Shown here piece by piece: positions 1-6,532 of a stretch of DNA of 6,785 nt. The DNA is from Mariprofundaceae bacterium (lineage in GTDB: Bacteria; Pseudomonadota; Zetaproteobacteria; Mariprofundales; Mariprofundaceae): the NCBI GenBank assembly GCA_030950875.1, contig JAUZQS010000007.1, positions 1 through 6,785 of the forward strand, read 5' to 3'. The notes below the pieces were generated by a model. The model saw only the letters and a list, made by a program, of their open reading frames with translations. It did no database searches and had not been told where the DNA came from. Position 1 is the first letter of the stretch. Each line of letters opens with the position of its first letter. Both the position numbers and the translations under genes were made by a program.

Positions 1-2109
1 GGGGCTTGGAGTGGTTATGTGGATGAACATCTGATTCCAAGGCTCAATGGTTTTGAACTTTTGATGGCATCCTATGCCATGGCGCATCTTAAATTGGATT
101 TATTGCTGCGCGAAACAGGTTTTAAGGCAACAAAAGAGCAACGCTTAAACATTTACCTCACCAACTCACTCGAAGAGCATCATCCCGATACAGGCACACT
201 CTTTTCCTCATGGTTAAGCAGCGAAGCCAACGAAGCCAATCATATCAAACGTGATACGCCTGTGATGGTGGTGATGGGTAATCCGCCGTATTCAGTAAGT
301 AGTTCCAACAAAAGCCAGTGGATTCAAGAGTTATTGGCGGATTACAAAAAAGATTTGAATGAGAAAAACATTCAGCCGCTTTCCGATGACTACATCAAAT
401 TCATCCGCTACGGCCAACATTTTATCGAAAAAAACGGCGAAGGTATTCTGGCTTATATTTCAAATAACAGCTTTATAGATGGTGTGATCCATCGTCAAAT
501 GCGGAAATATTTATTGGAAAGCTTCGATAAGATTTATATTCTAGACTTACATGGAAACAGTAAAAAGAAAGAGACCACACCTGATGGCAGCAAAGATGAA
601 AATGTGTTTGATATTATGCAGGGTGTGTCCATTAATATTTTTGTAAAGCATAAGAAAAAATCATCAAACTTGGCAGATGTTTATCACTTGGATTTGTATG
701 GAAAGCGGAATGAGAAGTATCAGGCTCTCCAAGAGAGCTCTTTAGCATCATTTGATTGGAATAAGCTAGATAGCCGCGCACCAGGTTATTTTTTCATTGA
801 AAAAGATTTTAATGTTTCTAAAAAATATGACTGCGGATATTCTGTGAATGAGCTTTTTGTTGAAGGTTCGAGTGGGATACAGACAAAACGCGATGCTTTG
901 TTTATGGATAAAGATAAAGGTGTCCTTGTTGAGCGAATAAAACTTTTACTTTCTAATGAATACGATGGGCAGTTTGAACAAGAGTTTAACATAAAAGATT
1001 CATCGGGCTTTCCGTTGATGAGGAAAATAAACGAAAGTGAATTTTCAGATACTTTTATTCGCCAAGTATCTTTCCGCCCCTTTGATAAACAATATATTTA
1101 TTATGATAGGACGTTGCTAGGCAGAGCATTCTTCAATGTGATGCAACATTTTTTGCATGATTCTAACGTTGGGGCACTTTTCCCTCGACAGGCGATAACA
1201 GAAAAGTTTGGTTTTTTTGTATGCGATGATATTTGTGATATAAACTTTACAGGTGTCGCTGGACAATATGGAGCAGGGCTTTTATTCCCTCTCTACCTTT
1301 ATACAGAGAATAATAAGCAACAAAGCTTAGGTGAAAGCACTGATCGAAAACCCAATTTAGATACTGAAATAGTTGAAGCGATTGCTAAAGGCTTGGATTT
1401 GGCGTTTGTGCCTGAAAAGGATGTCATCCCGAGCGAAGTCGAGGGATCTCAAGATTTCTCCACTTCGGTCGAAATGACAGGTACATTTGCCCCCATTGAT
1501 TTGTTGGATTATATCTATGCTGTGTTGCATTCGCGCACTTATCGGGAAACCTACAAAGAATTTTTAAAAATCGACTTTCCACGCATTCCGTACCCCAAAG
1601 ATACCGATAAATTTTGGGCTTTGGTCAAGTTGGGTGGTGAGTTGCGCGGTATTCATTTGTTGGAATCACCCGCCGTTGAAAACTACATCACCAGCTATCC
1701 TCATGATGGTGATAATGTGGTGACACGAAAGATCACCAAAAAAGATTGGGAGCTTACCCAGCCTTGTCATTCCCGTGAAGACGGGAATCCACCCACTGCA
1801 ACATCGTCCAATACAATAGATTCCCGCCTTGAGGTGAATGCCGAAGGCAGAGAAAACACCCTGGGGTGGCGCGGGAATGACGAAGAAAAAGTCCGCATTT
1901 GGATCAATGATGACCAATGCTTTGAAGACATTCCCTTGGTTGCATGGGAGTTTTACATTGGTGGCTATCAACCAGCCCAGAAATGGCTCAAAGACAGGCG
2001 AGGTCGCAAGCTTTCCTTCGATGATATTTTGCACTATCAAAAAATCATCGTAGCACTCACAGAAACGCATCGCATTATGCAAGCCATTGATGAGGTTGGG
2101 GTAGAATGA
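1..2109 (+). CDS. Type ISP-like restriction-modification enzyme, methyltransferase and specificity part (5' end outside window)
   Basis: The frame is open from base 1, so the GTG at 19 is not the true start; I number from it only for reference. The visible part is the C-terminal portion of a single-chain restriction-modification protein. It has the gamma-class N6-adenine methyltransferase motif IV NPPY at residues 88-91, an ISNNSF segment at 147-152, DLHGN at 176-180, and a specificity region with the family-typical FRPFDKQYIYYD (about 352-363), APIDLLDYIYAVLH (about 491-504) and YIGGYQPAQKWLKD (from 646). Type ISP enzymes also carry an N-terminal nuclease and a helicase, which should lie upstream; neither is visible here. 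The predicted role is adenine methylation of host DNA and cleavage of unmodified DNA. Residues about 468-487 and 583-621 are encoded by two palindromic repeats inserted in frame. The middle of the gene is AT-rich (bases 781-840 have 15 G+C of 60). The stop overlaps the next start. Family call is firm; activity is unknown. Confidence 0.88.
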   Translation, partial: GAWSGYVDEHLIPRLNGFELLMASYAMAHLKLDLLLRETGFKATKEQRLNIYLTNSLEEHHPDTGTLFSSWLSSEANEANHIKRDTPVMVVMGNPPYSVSSSNKSQWIQELLADYKKDLNEKNIQPLSDDYIKFIRYGQHFIEKNGEGILAYISNNSFIDGVIHRQMRKYLLESFDKIYILDLHGNSKKKETTPDGSKDENVFDIMQGVSINIFVKHKKKSSNLADVYHLDLYGKRNEKYQALQESSLASFDWNKLDSRAPGYFFIEKDFNVSKKYDCGYSVNELFVEGSSGIQTKRDALFMDKDKGVLVERIKLLLSNEYDGQFEQEFNIKDSSGFPLMRKINESEFSDTFIRQVSFRPFDKQYIYYDRTLLGRAFFNVMQHFLHDSNVGALFPRQAITEKFGFFVCDDICDINFTGVAGQYGAGLLFPLYLYTENNKQQSLGESTDRKPNLDTEIVEAIAKGLDLAFVPEKDVIPSEVEGSQDFSTSVEMTGTFAPIDLLDYIYAVLHSRTYRETYKEFLKIDFPRIPYPKDTDKFWALVKLGGELRGIHLLESPAVENYITSYPHDGDNVVTRKITKKDWELTQPCHSREDGNPPTATSSNTIDSRLEVNAEGRENTLGWRGNDEEKVRIWINDDQCFEDIPLVAWEFYIGGYQPAQKWLKDRRGRKLSFDDILHYQKIIVALTETHRIMQAIDEVGVE
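1422..1479. repeat. 58-bp imperfect palindromic repeat inserted in frame in the ISP gene
   Basis: TGTCAT at 1422-1427 faces ATGACA at 1474-1479, and the two 29-nt halves are imperfect reverse complements through CGAAGT and AGATCT-like blocks to the centre near 1450/1451. The sequence is read as residues about 468-487 (VIPSEVEGS...STSVEMT). From memory, this string is typical of a palindromic repeat seen in unrelated proteins and intergenic regions of many bacterial genomes, which marks it as a repeat rather than part of the enzyme family. It sits between the predicted specificity core and the conserved APIDLLDY block, probably a loop. Confidence 0.75.
1766..1881. repeat. 116-bp dRS3-like palindromic repeat inserted in frame in the ISP gene
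   Basis: The element is bounded by a perfect 10-bp inverted repeat, GTCATTCCCG (1766-1775) and CGGGAATGAC (1872-1881). Inside, 1769-1788 has the form ATTCCC-8 nt-GGGAAT, the signature of the Neisseria dRS3-type repeat, and ATTCCCGC at 1820-1827 pairs with GCGGGAAT at 1871-1878. A further small hairpin (CACCC-TG-GGGTG) lies near 1857-1868. It is read without stops as residues about 583-621 (CHSREDGNP onwards) between the DWELTQP segment and the conserved RIWINDDQ segment. Homologues of this enzyme family, as I recall them, lack these residues. Confidence 0.75.
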
Positions 2110-3056
2110 GCTCTGATAAACCTTGGAAAGGTTATGATGAGCAATTGACGATATTAAAGTCTCGCGGGATGTTAGTGGGTGATGAGATTAAGGCTTCGAA
2201 TTACCTTGAACGTATTGGCTATTACAGGTTAAGCGGTTATTGGTACTCTTTCAGAAAGCATGAAGTCACCAGCCTTGGAAATAATAAGCTGGGCTATGTC
2301 CGCCATGATGATTTTATGGAAAATAGCTACTTTGAAGATGCGGTTAAGCTTTATGTGTTTGATAAAAAGTTGCGATTATTGGCTTTGGATGCCTTAGAGC
2401 GAATTGAATTGTCTGTGCGCGTAGATGTCGCGCACTTACTTGGTGAGAAAGATATTTATGCTTATGAAAATCCACGTAATTTTTATCGTGATTTTTACAC
2501 AGTTGTTAGAAGGCGGGGGAAAACGAATCATGAAGAATGGCTTGATAGTTATTACAACAACTTAAAGCGTTCTCGCAAACTTCCCTTTGTTGCGCACTAC
2601 ATGAATAAGTATGGAAAATTACCCATTTGGGTTTCAACCGAAATTTGGGACTTTGGTATGTTGTCTAAACTCTTTTCGGGTATGCAGCGTGTTGACCAAG
2701 ATAAAATTGCCCAGAAGTATGGTGCGGTCAGCGGTATGGCATTTGAAACATGGCTGCGTGGCTTCAACTTTATCCGTAATGTTTCTGCGCATCATAGTCT
2801 GCTTTGGAATAGCAATATTTTGGAGCGTGCAAGCCCTATCAAGGATGATATGTTTCTTGCTAAATTGCGAACGGAACGTGCATTTATATATTTTTGTTTG
2901 ATGCAGAAATTACTTTCGGTGATTTGTCCAAACTCAAGCTGGGGACAACGCTTTTCTGATTTGATGGATGATTTCCCTGAAATTCGTTGTAAGGCGGTAA
3001 GTTTAAATGATTTCGATTTACCAGAAGATTGGCGGACTTGGGAATTCTGGGGCTAG
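2106..3056 (+). CDS. Abi_2 family (AbiD/AbiF-like) protein with HEPN-type Rx4H motifs
   Basis: This 316-residue protein matches the abortive-infection Abi_2 family by its N-terminal signature: residues about 34-50 read LERIGYYRLSGYWYSFR after a segment on loss of which cells of the family are recognised (KSRGMLV...). Two Rx4H motifs are visible, R105-VDVA-H110 and R224-NVSA-H229. The second, in FIRNVSAHHSLLWN, is the typical HEPN ribonuclease motif; the first is also in a place where Abi_2 proteins usually keep R and H. The expected role is RNA cleavage or growth arrest on phage attack; no substrate can be deduced. No signal peptide or membrane segment is seen. The ATG overlaps the ISP stop as ATGA, with a GAGG Shine-Dalgarno at 2092-2095, so the two genes should be translationally coupled and act in one defence operon. 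Function is inferred from family only. Confidence 0.85.
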   Translation: MSSDKPWKGYDEQLTILKSRGMLVGDEIKASNYLERIGYYRLSGYWYSFRKHEVTSLGNNKLGYVRHDDFMENSYFEDAVKLYVFDKKLRLLALDALERIELSVRVDVAHLLGEKDIYAYENPRNFYRDFYTVVRRRGKTNHEEWLDSYYNNLKRSRKLPFVAHYMNKYGKLPIWVSTEIWDFGMLSKLFSGMQRVDQDKIAQKYGAVSGMAFETWLRGFNFIRNVSAHHSLLWNSNILERASPIKDDMFLAKLRTERAFIYFCLMQKLLSVICPNSSWGQRFSDLMDDFPEIRCKAVSLNDFDLPEDWRTWEFWG

Positions 3057-3065
3057 AAATGAAAA

Positions 3066-3095
3066 CCGGCGCCTACACACAAGGTGCAGCGCCGG
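3066..3095. other. GC-rich stem-loop just after the Abi_2 gene
   Basis: CCGGCGC at 3066-3072 pairs perfectly with GCGCCGG at 3089-3095 around a 16-nt loop, starting 9 nt after the Abi_2 stop codon. There is no T-run after it, so it is not a classic intrinsic terminator. It could stabilise the 3' end of the ISP-Abi_2 message, act in Rho-dependent termination, or belong to a small structured RNA. The role is undetermined. Confidence 0.5.
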
Positions 3096-3180
3096 GCATA
3101 TTAAAGCGAAATATAAGTGTGCTGGGTGAATAGTCAATGCATGAAGCATGATGAGGTACTTTCAAGTTAAGGGAAAAGTT

Positions 3181-3288
3181 ATGATTAGAAATAATAAAGG
3201 ACAGGCACTTTGCGAAATAATGTATAAACGAGCTATTAAATCGATTGTATGCTTCATACTCATATCATCTGAGTGTGAAACATCGTGA
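3181..3288 (+). CDS. Possible 35-residue leader ORF coupled to fic
   Basis: An ATG at 3181 opens 35 codons that end in TGA at 3286-3288, overlapping the fic GTG start (3285-3287) as GTGA. A purine-rich AAGGGAA at 3169-3175 sits at a good Shine-Dalgarno distance. The peptide is unremarkable (two internal cysteines, basic middle, hydrophobic stretch IVCFILISS near residues 22-30) and I recognise no family. It lacks the S/TxxxE-G/N motif of small Fic antitoxins such as VbhA. Because fic itself has no clear Shine-Dalgarno, the likely role, if translated, is a leader that delivers ribosomes to fic. It may equally be a chance ORF. The rest of the 3057-3284 gap holds no other gene I can support. Confidence 0.35.
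   Translation: MIRNNKGQALCEIMYKRAIKSIVCFILISSECETS
3255..3277. promoter_or_regulatory. Hairpin or operator-like inverted repeat just upstream of fic
   Basis: CATACTCA (3255-3262) pairs with TGAGTGTG (3270-3277) over 8 positions, one of them a T-G pair, around a 7-nt loop, ending 7 nt before the fic GTG. It lies where a ribosome would bind, so it could hide the fic start unless the upstream small ORF is being translated. A protein-binding palindrome is the alternative. Confidence 0.35.
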
Positions 3289-4256
3289 GCTATCAGCCTC
3301 CTTTTAGCATGACACCTAAAATCATTGATTTGATTGCGCAAATCAGTGAGAGAGTGGGTCGGTTAACGGCGTATGCTGATCATGATCAAGCTTTGCATTT
3401 GCGGCGTGTTAACCGTATTCGCAGTATTCAAGGCTCGCTGGCGATTGAAGGCAACACCTTAAGTGAGCAACAAATTACAGCTATTTTGGATGGTAAAAGG
3501 GTGATTGCGCCGCCGCGTGAGATTCAGGAAGTGAAAAATGCCATCCGTGCTTATGATCAACTCAAGCACTGGCAGCCTTGTTCGGAGAGCGATTTACTGC
3601 AAGCGCACCAGATTCTGATGGCTGGGCTGATAGATGAATATGGGGTGTACCGGCAAGGCAGTGTCGGTGTGATGAAGGGTAGCGAGGTTGTTCATATTGC
3701 TCCTCCTGCACAGCGTGTATCTGCGCTAATGACAGACTTATTGCAGTGGGTTCAGACTTCTGATCATCATCCATTGATAACCAGTTCTGTGTTTCATTAT
3801 GAATTTGAGTTTATTCACCCCTTTGCCGATGGTAATGGGCGCATGGGTCGGCTGTGGCAGTCCTTAATATTACAGCAGTGGAACCCTTTGTTTGCGAATA
3901 TGCCGATTGAAAGCTTGGTTTATCAATTTCAGCAAGGTTATTATCGTGCATTGCAACAAAGTACGGAACACTCTGACTCTGCGCACTTTATTCAGTTTAT
4001 GTTAGAGCAAGTTTTGGATACGGTTGTGCAGACAACCCCCCAAGATGACCCCCAAGTTACCCCTCAAGTAAAAAAGCTTTTGGATGTGATGGTTGGGGAA
4101 ATGAGTCGTGATGAGTTGCAGCATGCTTTGCGGCTGCGCGACAGAAAGTCATTTCGAGAACGGTATTTGAAACCTGCTTTGGCGCAAGGTATGATTGAAA
4201 TGACACACCCAGATAAACCCAACAGTAAATTGCAAAAATATCGCAAGAAAGGATAA
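3285..4256 (+). CDS. fic: Fic family protein, class II, with C-terminal winged-helix-like region
   Basis: This 323-residue Fic-domain protein has the complete catalytic loop HPFADGNGRMGR at residues 178-189; His178 is the expected base. Such enzymes usually transfer AMP from ATP to hydroxyl side chains of target proteins. The inhibitory-helix motif S51-LAI-E55-G56-N is N-terminal in the same chain, which defines class II (self-inhibited) Fic proteins, with Glu55 predicted to block productive ATP binding. The flap region around residues 121-140 (VYRQGSVGVMKGSEVVHIAPP) is present. A PQ-rich linker (251-262) leads to a C-terminal winged-helix-like segment (SRDELQHALRLRDRKSFRERYLKPAL, then DKPNSKLQKYR). 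The GTG start is preferred: an in-frame TGA lies 9 nt upstream and the MSYQPPF opening matches the family; ATG 3309 is the alternative. No strong Shine-Dalgarno is seen. Its stop is 4 nt before pyrC. The target is unknown. Confidence 0.93.
   Translation: MSYQPPFSMTPKIIDLIAQISERVGRLTAYADHDQALHLRRVNRIRSIQGSLAIEGNTLSEQQITAILDGKRVIAPPREIQEVKNAIRAYDQLKHWQPCSESDLLQAHQILMAGLIDEYGVYRQGSVGVMKGSEVVHIAPPAQRVSALMTDLLQWVQTSDHHPLITSSVFHYEFEFIHPFADGNGRMGRLWQSLILQQWNPLFANMPIESLVYQFQQGYYRALQQSTEHSDSAHFIQFMLEQVLDTVVQTTPQDDPQVTPQVKKLLDVMVGEMSRDELQHALRLRDRKSFRERYLKPALAQGMIEMTHPDKPNSKLQKYRKKG
4035..4070 (+). repeat. Three 12-nt tandem repeats in the fic linker
   Basis: Three degenerate 12-nt units encode TPQD, DPQV and TPQV at residues 251-262, between the Fic domain and the winged-helix-like region. 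The 12-nt unit keeps the frame, so copy number can change only linker length. TPQV-type repeats at this place are common in Fic-like and related ATP-dependent helicase-like proteins. Confidence 0.6.
4245..4253 (+). promoter_or_regulatory. pyrC ribosome binding site inside the fic 3' end
   Basis: The AAGAAAGGA stretch encodes the last fic residues and places AGGA (4250-4253) 7 nt before the pyrC ATG. With only 4 nt between the fic stop and the pyrC start there is no room for a separate promoter, so pyrC is expected to be read on a fic-containing transcript or from a promoter inside fic. Confidence 0.6.
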
Positions 4257-4260
4257 GTAT

Positions 4261-5547
4261 ATGATTGATATTCTCATTAAAAACGGTCGTGTGATTGATC
4301 CTGCCAATGGTATTGATGAAATCTGCGATGTTTGGATTGAACATGAAAAAGTTGCTGGTGTGGGTGTATTTGATGGTGAAGCCAAGCAAACCATTGATGC
4401 AACGGATCTTATTGTTTGCCCAGGTTTGATTGATATGCATGTGCATTTGCGCGAGCCGGGTGAAGAGTGGAAAGAGGATATTGAGTCAGGCTCAAAGGCT
4501 GCGATTGCAGGTGGTGTAACCACAATTTGCACCATGCCGAATACCGAGCCTTGCATGGATCATGCGGGCATTGTGTTGCAGGTGATTGCCAAGGCCAAGG
4601 CTATTGGTTTGTGTAATTTGCGCCCGATTGGTGCGGTTAGTCGCAATCTCAAAGGCAAGGAACTTACTGAAATGCGTGAGCTTTCACGCTCTGGAGCCGT
4701 AGCATTTTCAGATGATGGGAAACCCATTTGGCATGCAGGTGTGATGCGAAAGGCACTGGAGTATTCATCGAGCTTTGATTATTTGATTATTCAGCATGCT
4801 GAAGAAAAACAACTTACCGAAGGCGGGGCGATTAATGAAGGATGGGTTTCCACGCAGCTTGGTGTGCAAGGTATGCCCGTAGAAGGCGAAGACAGTATGA
4901 TTGCCCGTGATATTATGCTGACGCGACGCACGGGTGCGCGCTATCACGTTGCTCATATTTCATCCAAGGGGGCGGTTGAGCAGGTACGTTTGGCGAAACA
5001 AGAGGGCTTGAACGTAACCACGGAGGCTGCACCGCATCATTTCGCACTCACTGAAGATGAAGTGTTGAATTTTAATGCCGATGCCAAGATGAGTCCGCCA
5101 CTGCGCACTGAGGAAGACCGTTTGGCAGTGATTGAAGGCTTGCGGGATGGTACGATTGATGTGATTGCCACGGATCACGCGCCGCATCATGAAGATGACA
5201 AACGCTGCGGTTTGTCATGTGCGGCATTTGGTATTGTGGGCTTAGAAACAATGCTGCCAATTTCATTGGATTTAGAGCGTGCCGGCGTACTTTCCATGTC
5301 TGACTTGATTGCCAAAATGACCTATGGCCCTGCAAAACTATTAAACCTGCCAGAAGGCTCAATGTCCGTGGGGAATATTGCTGATATTTGTATCTTTGAC
5401 CCTGAAAAACAATGGCAACTGAACCGAGAAAACTTGTTTTCCAAAGGTCGCAATACGCCTTGGCATGGTCGCACCATGATAGGGCAAGTGCAATACACGC
5501 TGAAAGATGGGCGTGTGGTCTTTGAAAAAGGCAAAATTCATGGCTGA
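4261..5547 (+). CDS. pyrC: Dihydroorotase, class I
   Basis: PyrC interconverts N-carbamoyl-L-aspartate and L-dihydroorotate, the third step of de novo UMP synthesis, in the cytoplasm. At 428 residues it has the usual length of the class I (long) form. The metal and catalytic set appears complete: H60 and H62 in DMHVHLREPG with R64, D151 in AFSDDGKP, H179 in IIQHAEE, H232 in HVAHISS and D305 in IATDHAPHH. MPNT at 92-95 and the AAPHHFALT segment (256-264) are also typical. An intact set argues for an active enzyme rather than the inactive PyrX-type partner of aspartate transcarbamoylase. Class I enzymes often form a complex with PyrB; pyrB is not in the window, its usual upstream place being taken by fic. 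The start has a good Shine-Dalgarno and the stop overlaps pyrK by 8 bp. Confidence 0.96.
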   Translation: MIDILIKNGRVIDPANGIDEICDVWIEHEKVAGVGVFDGEAKQTIDATDLIVCPGLIDMHVHLREPGEEWKEDIESGSKAAIAGGVTTICTMPNTEPCMDHAGIVLQVIAKAKAIGLCNLRPIGAVSRNLKGKELTEMRELSRSGAVAFSDDGKPIWHAGVMRKALEYSSSFDYLIIQHAEEKQLTEGGAINEGWVSTQLGVQGMPVEGEDSMIARDIMLTRRTGARYHVAHISSKGAVEQVRLAKQEGLNVTTEAAPHHFALTEDEVLNFNADAKMSPPLRTEEDRLAVIEGLRDGTIDVIATDHAPHHEDDKRCGLSCAAFGIVGLETMLPISLDLERAGVLSMSDLIAKMTYGPAKLLNLPEGSMSVGNIADICIFDPEKQWQLNRENLFSKGRNTPWHGRTMIGQVQYTLKDGRVVFEKGKIHG

Positions 5548-6415
5548 AACGCATCGAAACAGTATTTTTGAAGAACAAGCGACAGTTTTAGCGAATATTC
5601 ACCATTCTGGGGAGCAATGTATCATGCGTTTGCGCGCACCCAAAACTGCGCGTGATGCCAAGCCCGGGCAGTTTGTACATATTCGTGTTTCACAAGCCAA
5701 GGCTCTGCGACGACCCATCTCGATTATGCTGACCAACCCTGAAAAGGGCACGATTGATTTGTTGTATAAAATGATTGGTGAAGGCACGCATCAATTGGGT
5801 GAACGTAACGTAGGCGAAGATCTTGCGATGTTAGGTCCAATCGGAAAACCATTTGATTTATCGGATATTTCCAAGCGTTATATTTGTATTGGCGGCGGCG
5901 TGGGTATTCCGCCGATGGTGTTTGCTGCCGATGATTTGATTGCCCGTGGTGGTAAGCCTGTGGTGTTTGCAGGCTCTGAAGTGAAGTTTCCATTTGCTCT
6001 GAAACCATCGACATTCATGTTGCCTGGTATTACAGGTAACACAACATTGACCATTACATCACTGGAAGAGCGCGGTATTCCGTGTCGATTGGCATCCAAT
6101 GCAGGCCTGTATGGTTGTTATGAAGGGCATGTACCAAACCTTGCAAGAGATTATTTATTAGCCTTGAATGAAAGCCAACGTACAAACTGTATTCTACTAT
6201 CTTGTGGACCTCACCCAATGTTGCATGCGGTGGCTCGTTTGGGTCGCGAGTTAAATATTCCTGCACAATTATCACTTGAAGAGCATATGGCTTGCGCTAT
6301 TGGCGGTTGTGCTGGCTGCGTGGTCAAAACACTTGAAGGTGGCGAAGAAAAATATCGCAGAGTTTGTGTGGATGGACCTGTGTTTAACGCAGATATTTTA
6401 CCTGAATTTTCGTAA
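5540..6415 (+). CDS. pyrK: Dihydroorotate dehydrogenase B electron transfer subunit
   Basis: PyrK carries electrons from the FMN of PyrD (class 1B dihydroorotate dehydrogenase) through a [2Fe-2S] cluster and FAD to NAD+. The 291-residue protein shows the ferredoxin-reductase layout: FAD-binding RRPIS at residues 57-61, nucleotide-binding IGGGVGIPP at 117-125, LSCGPHPML near 220-228, and cluster cysteines C252, C257, C260 and C276 in the pattern Cx4Cx2Cx15C. I chose ATG 5540, which overlaps the pyrC stop as ATGGCTGA and has an AAAAAGG stretch about 8 nt upstream; an ATG at 5507 would add 11 residues unlike family N-termini. The stop codon lies inside a MITE, yet the encoded C-terminus is the same as before insertion. 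A pyrD partner is expected nearby but is not in the window. Confidence 0.94.
   Translation: MAETHRNSIFEEQATVLANIHHSGEQCIMRLRAPKTARDAKPGQFVHIRVSQAKALRRPISIMLTNPEKGTIDLLYKMIGEGTHQLGERNVGEDLAMLGPIGKPFDLSDISKRYICIGGGVGIPPMVFAADDLIARGGKPVVFAGSEVKFPFALKPSTFMLPGITGNTTLTITSLEERGIPCRLASNAGLYGCYEGHVPNLARDYLLALNESQRTNCILLSCGPHPMLHAVARLGRELNIPAQLSLEEHMACAIGGCAGCVVKTLEGGEEKYRRVCVDGPVFNADILPEFS
6404..6411 (+). repeat. Left 8-bp target site duplication (GAATTTTC)
   Basis: GAATTTTC immediately precedes the MITE and encodes Glu-Phe and the first two bases of the last serine codon of pyrK. An identical octamer follows the element at 6533-6540. Eight bases is the duplication length of IS66-family transposition. 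Confidence 0.8.
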
Positions 6416-6532
6416 CTATTCAGCTCACCCCTTATTTCCCTGCTGCCGGCGTTAAAAAATGCTCACTTACAGTAGTAAGCTCCGCTTTTTTGCCTTGCCA
6501 TCAGAAAAATAAGCGGCAACCTGAACAGTTAC
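6412..6532. mobile_element. 121-bp MITE with IS66-type ends
   Basis: The ends are GTAACTATTCAG (6412-6423) and the complement of CTGAACAGTTAC (6521-6532), a 12-bp terminal inverted repeat with one mismatch. Similarity continues inward, with 21 of the first 26 positions matching by eye, and to a central hairpin, so the whole element is a large imperfect palindrome. It has no coding capacity. GTAA termini plus a perfect 8-bp duplication point to mobilisation by an IS66-family transposase acting in trans; no transposase gene is in the window. Its first base completes the pyrK Ser codon (TCG) and the next three are the pyrK stop (TAA). Confidence 0.82.
6454..6491. terminator. Central hairpin of the MITE, possible bidirectional terminator
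   Basis: AAAAAA (6454-6459) faces TTTTTT (6486-6491), and between them CTTAC (6466-6470) pairs with GTAAG (6475-6479) around an AGTA tetraloop, with partly paired GC-containing flanks. The T-run follows on the + strand and also on the - strand. It is the only terminator-like structure after pyrK, but the stem is interrupted, so strength is doubtful. Confidence 0.35.

Noticed and set aside
1666..2082. Minus-strand ORF of 138 codons opposite the ISP 3' end
   Set aside because: It covers the dRS3-like repeat, and palindromic repeats tend to be open in several frames; no family features are seen.
3066..3095. Intrinsic terminator after the Abi_2 gene
   Set aside because: The stem is good, but no T-run follows on the + strand; I kept it only as an unassigned stem-loop.
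3210..3239. Promoter-like TTGCGA-18 nt-TATTAA before fic
   Set aside because: Both boxes are weak and lie within the candidate small ORF in an A+T-rich stretch, so I did not annotate them.
3141..3257. 9-bp inverted repeat ATGAAGCAT (3141-3149) and ATGCTTCAT (3249-3257)
   Set aside because: The arms are 99 nt apart, do not extend beyond 9 bp and could arise by chance in this A+T-rich gap.
4057..4446. Minus-strand ORF of 129 codons across the fic-pyrC junction
   Set aside because: It lies antisense to two well-supported genes, has no recognisable family or clear ribosome binding site, and is best explained as a shadow of their codon use.
5507..5539. Upstream ATG for pyrK adding 11 residues
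   Set aside because: The extra residues are the shifted reading of the pyrC C-terminus and do not resemble PyrK N-termini; ATG 5540 gives a normal 8-bp overlap and better spacing.
5072..5578. Minus-strand ORF of 168 codons opposite pyrC
   Set aside because: It is fully antisense to the conserved metal-site half of pyrC and has low-complexity-looking residues with no known domain.
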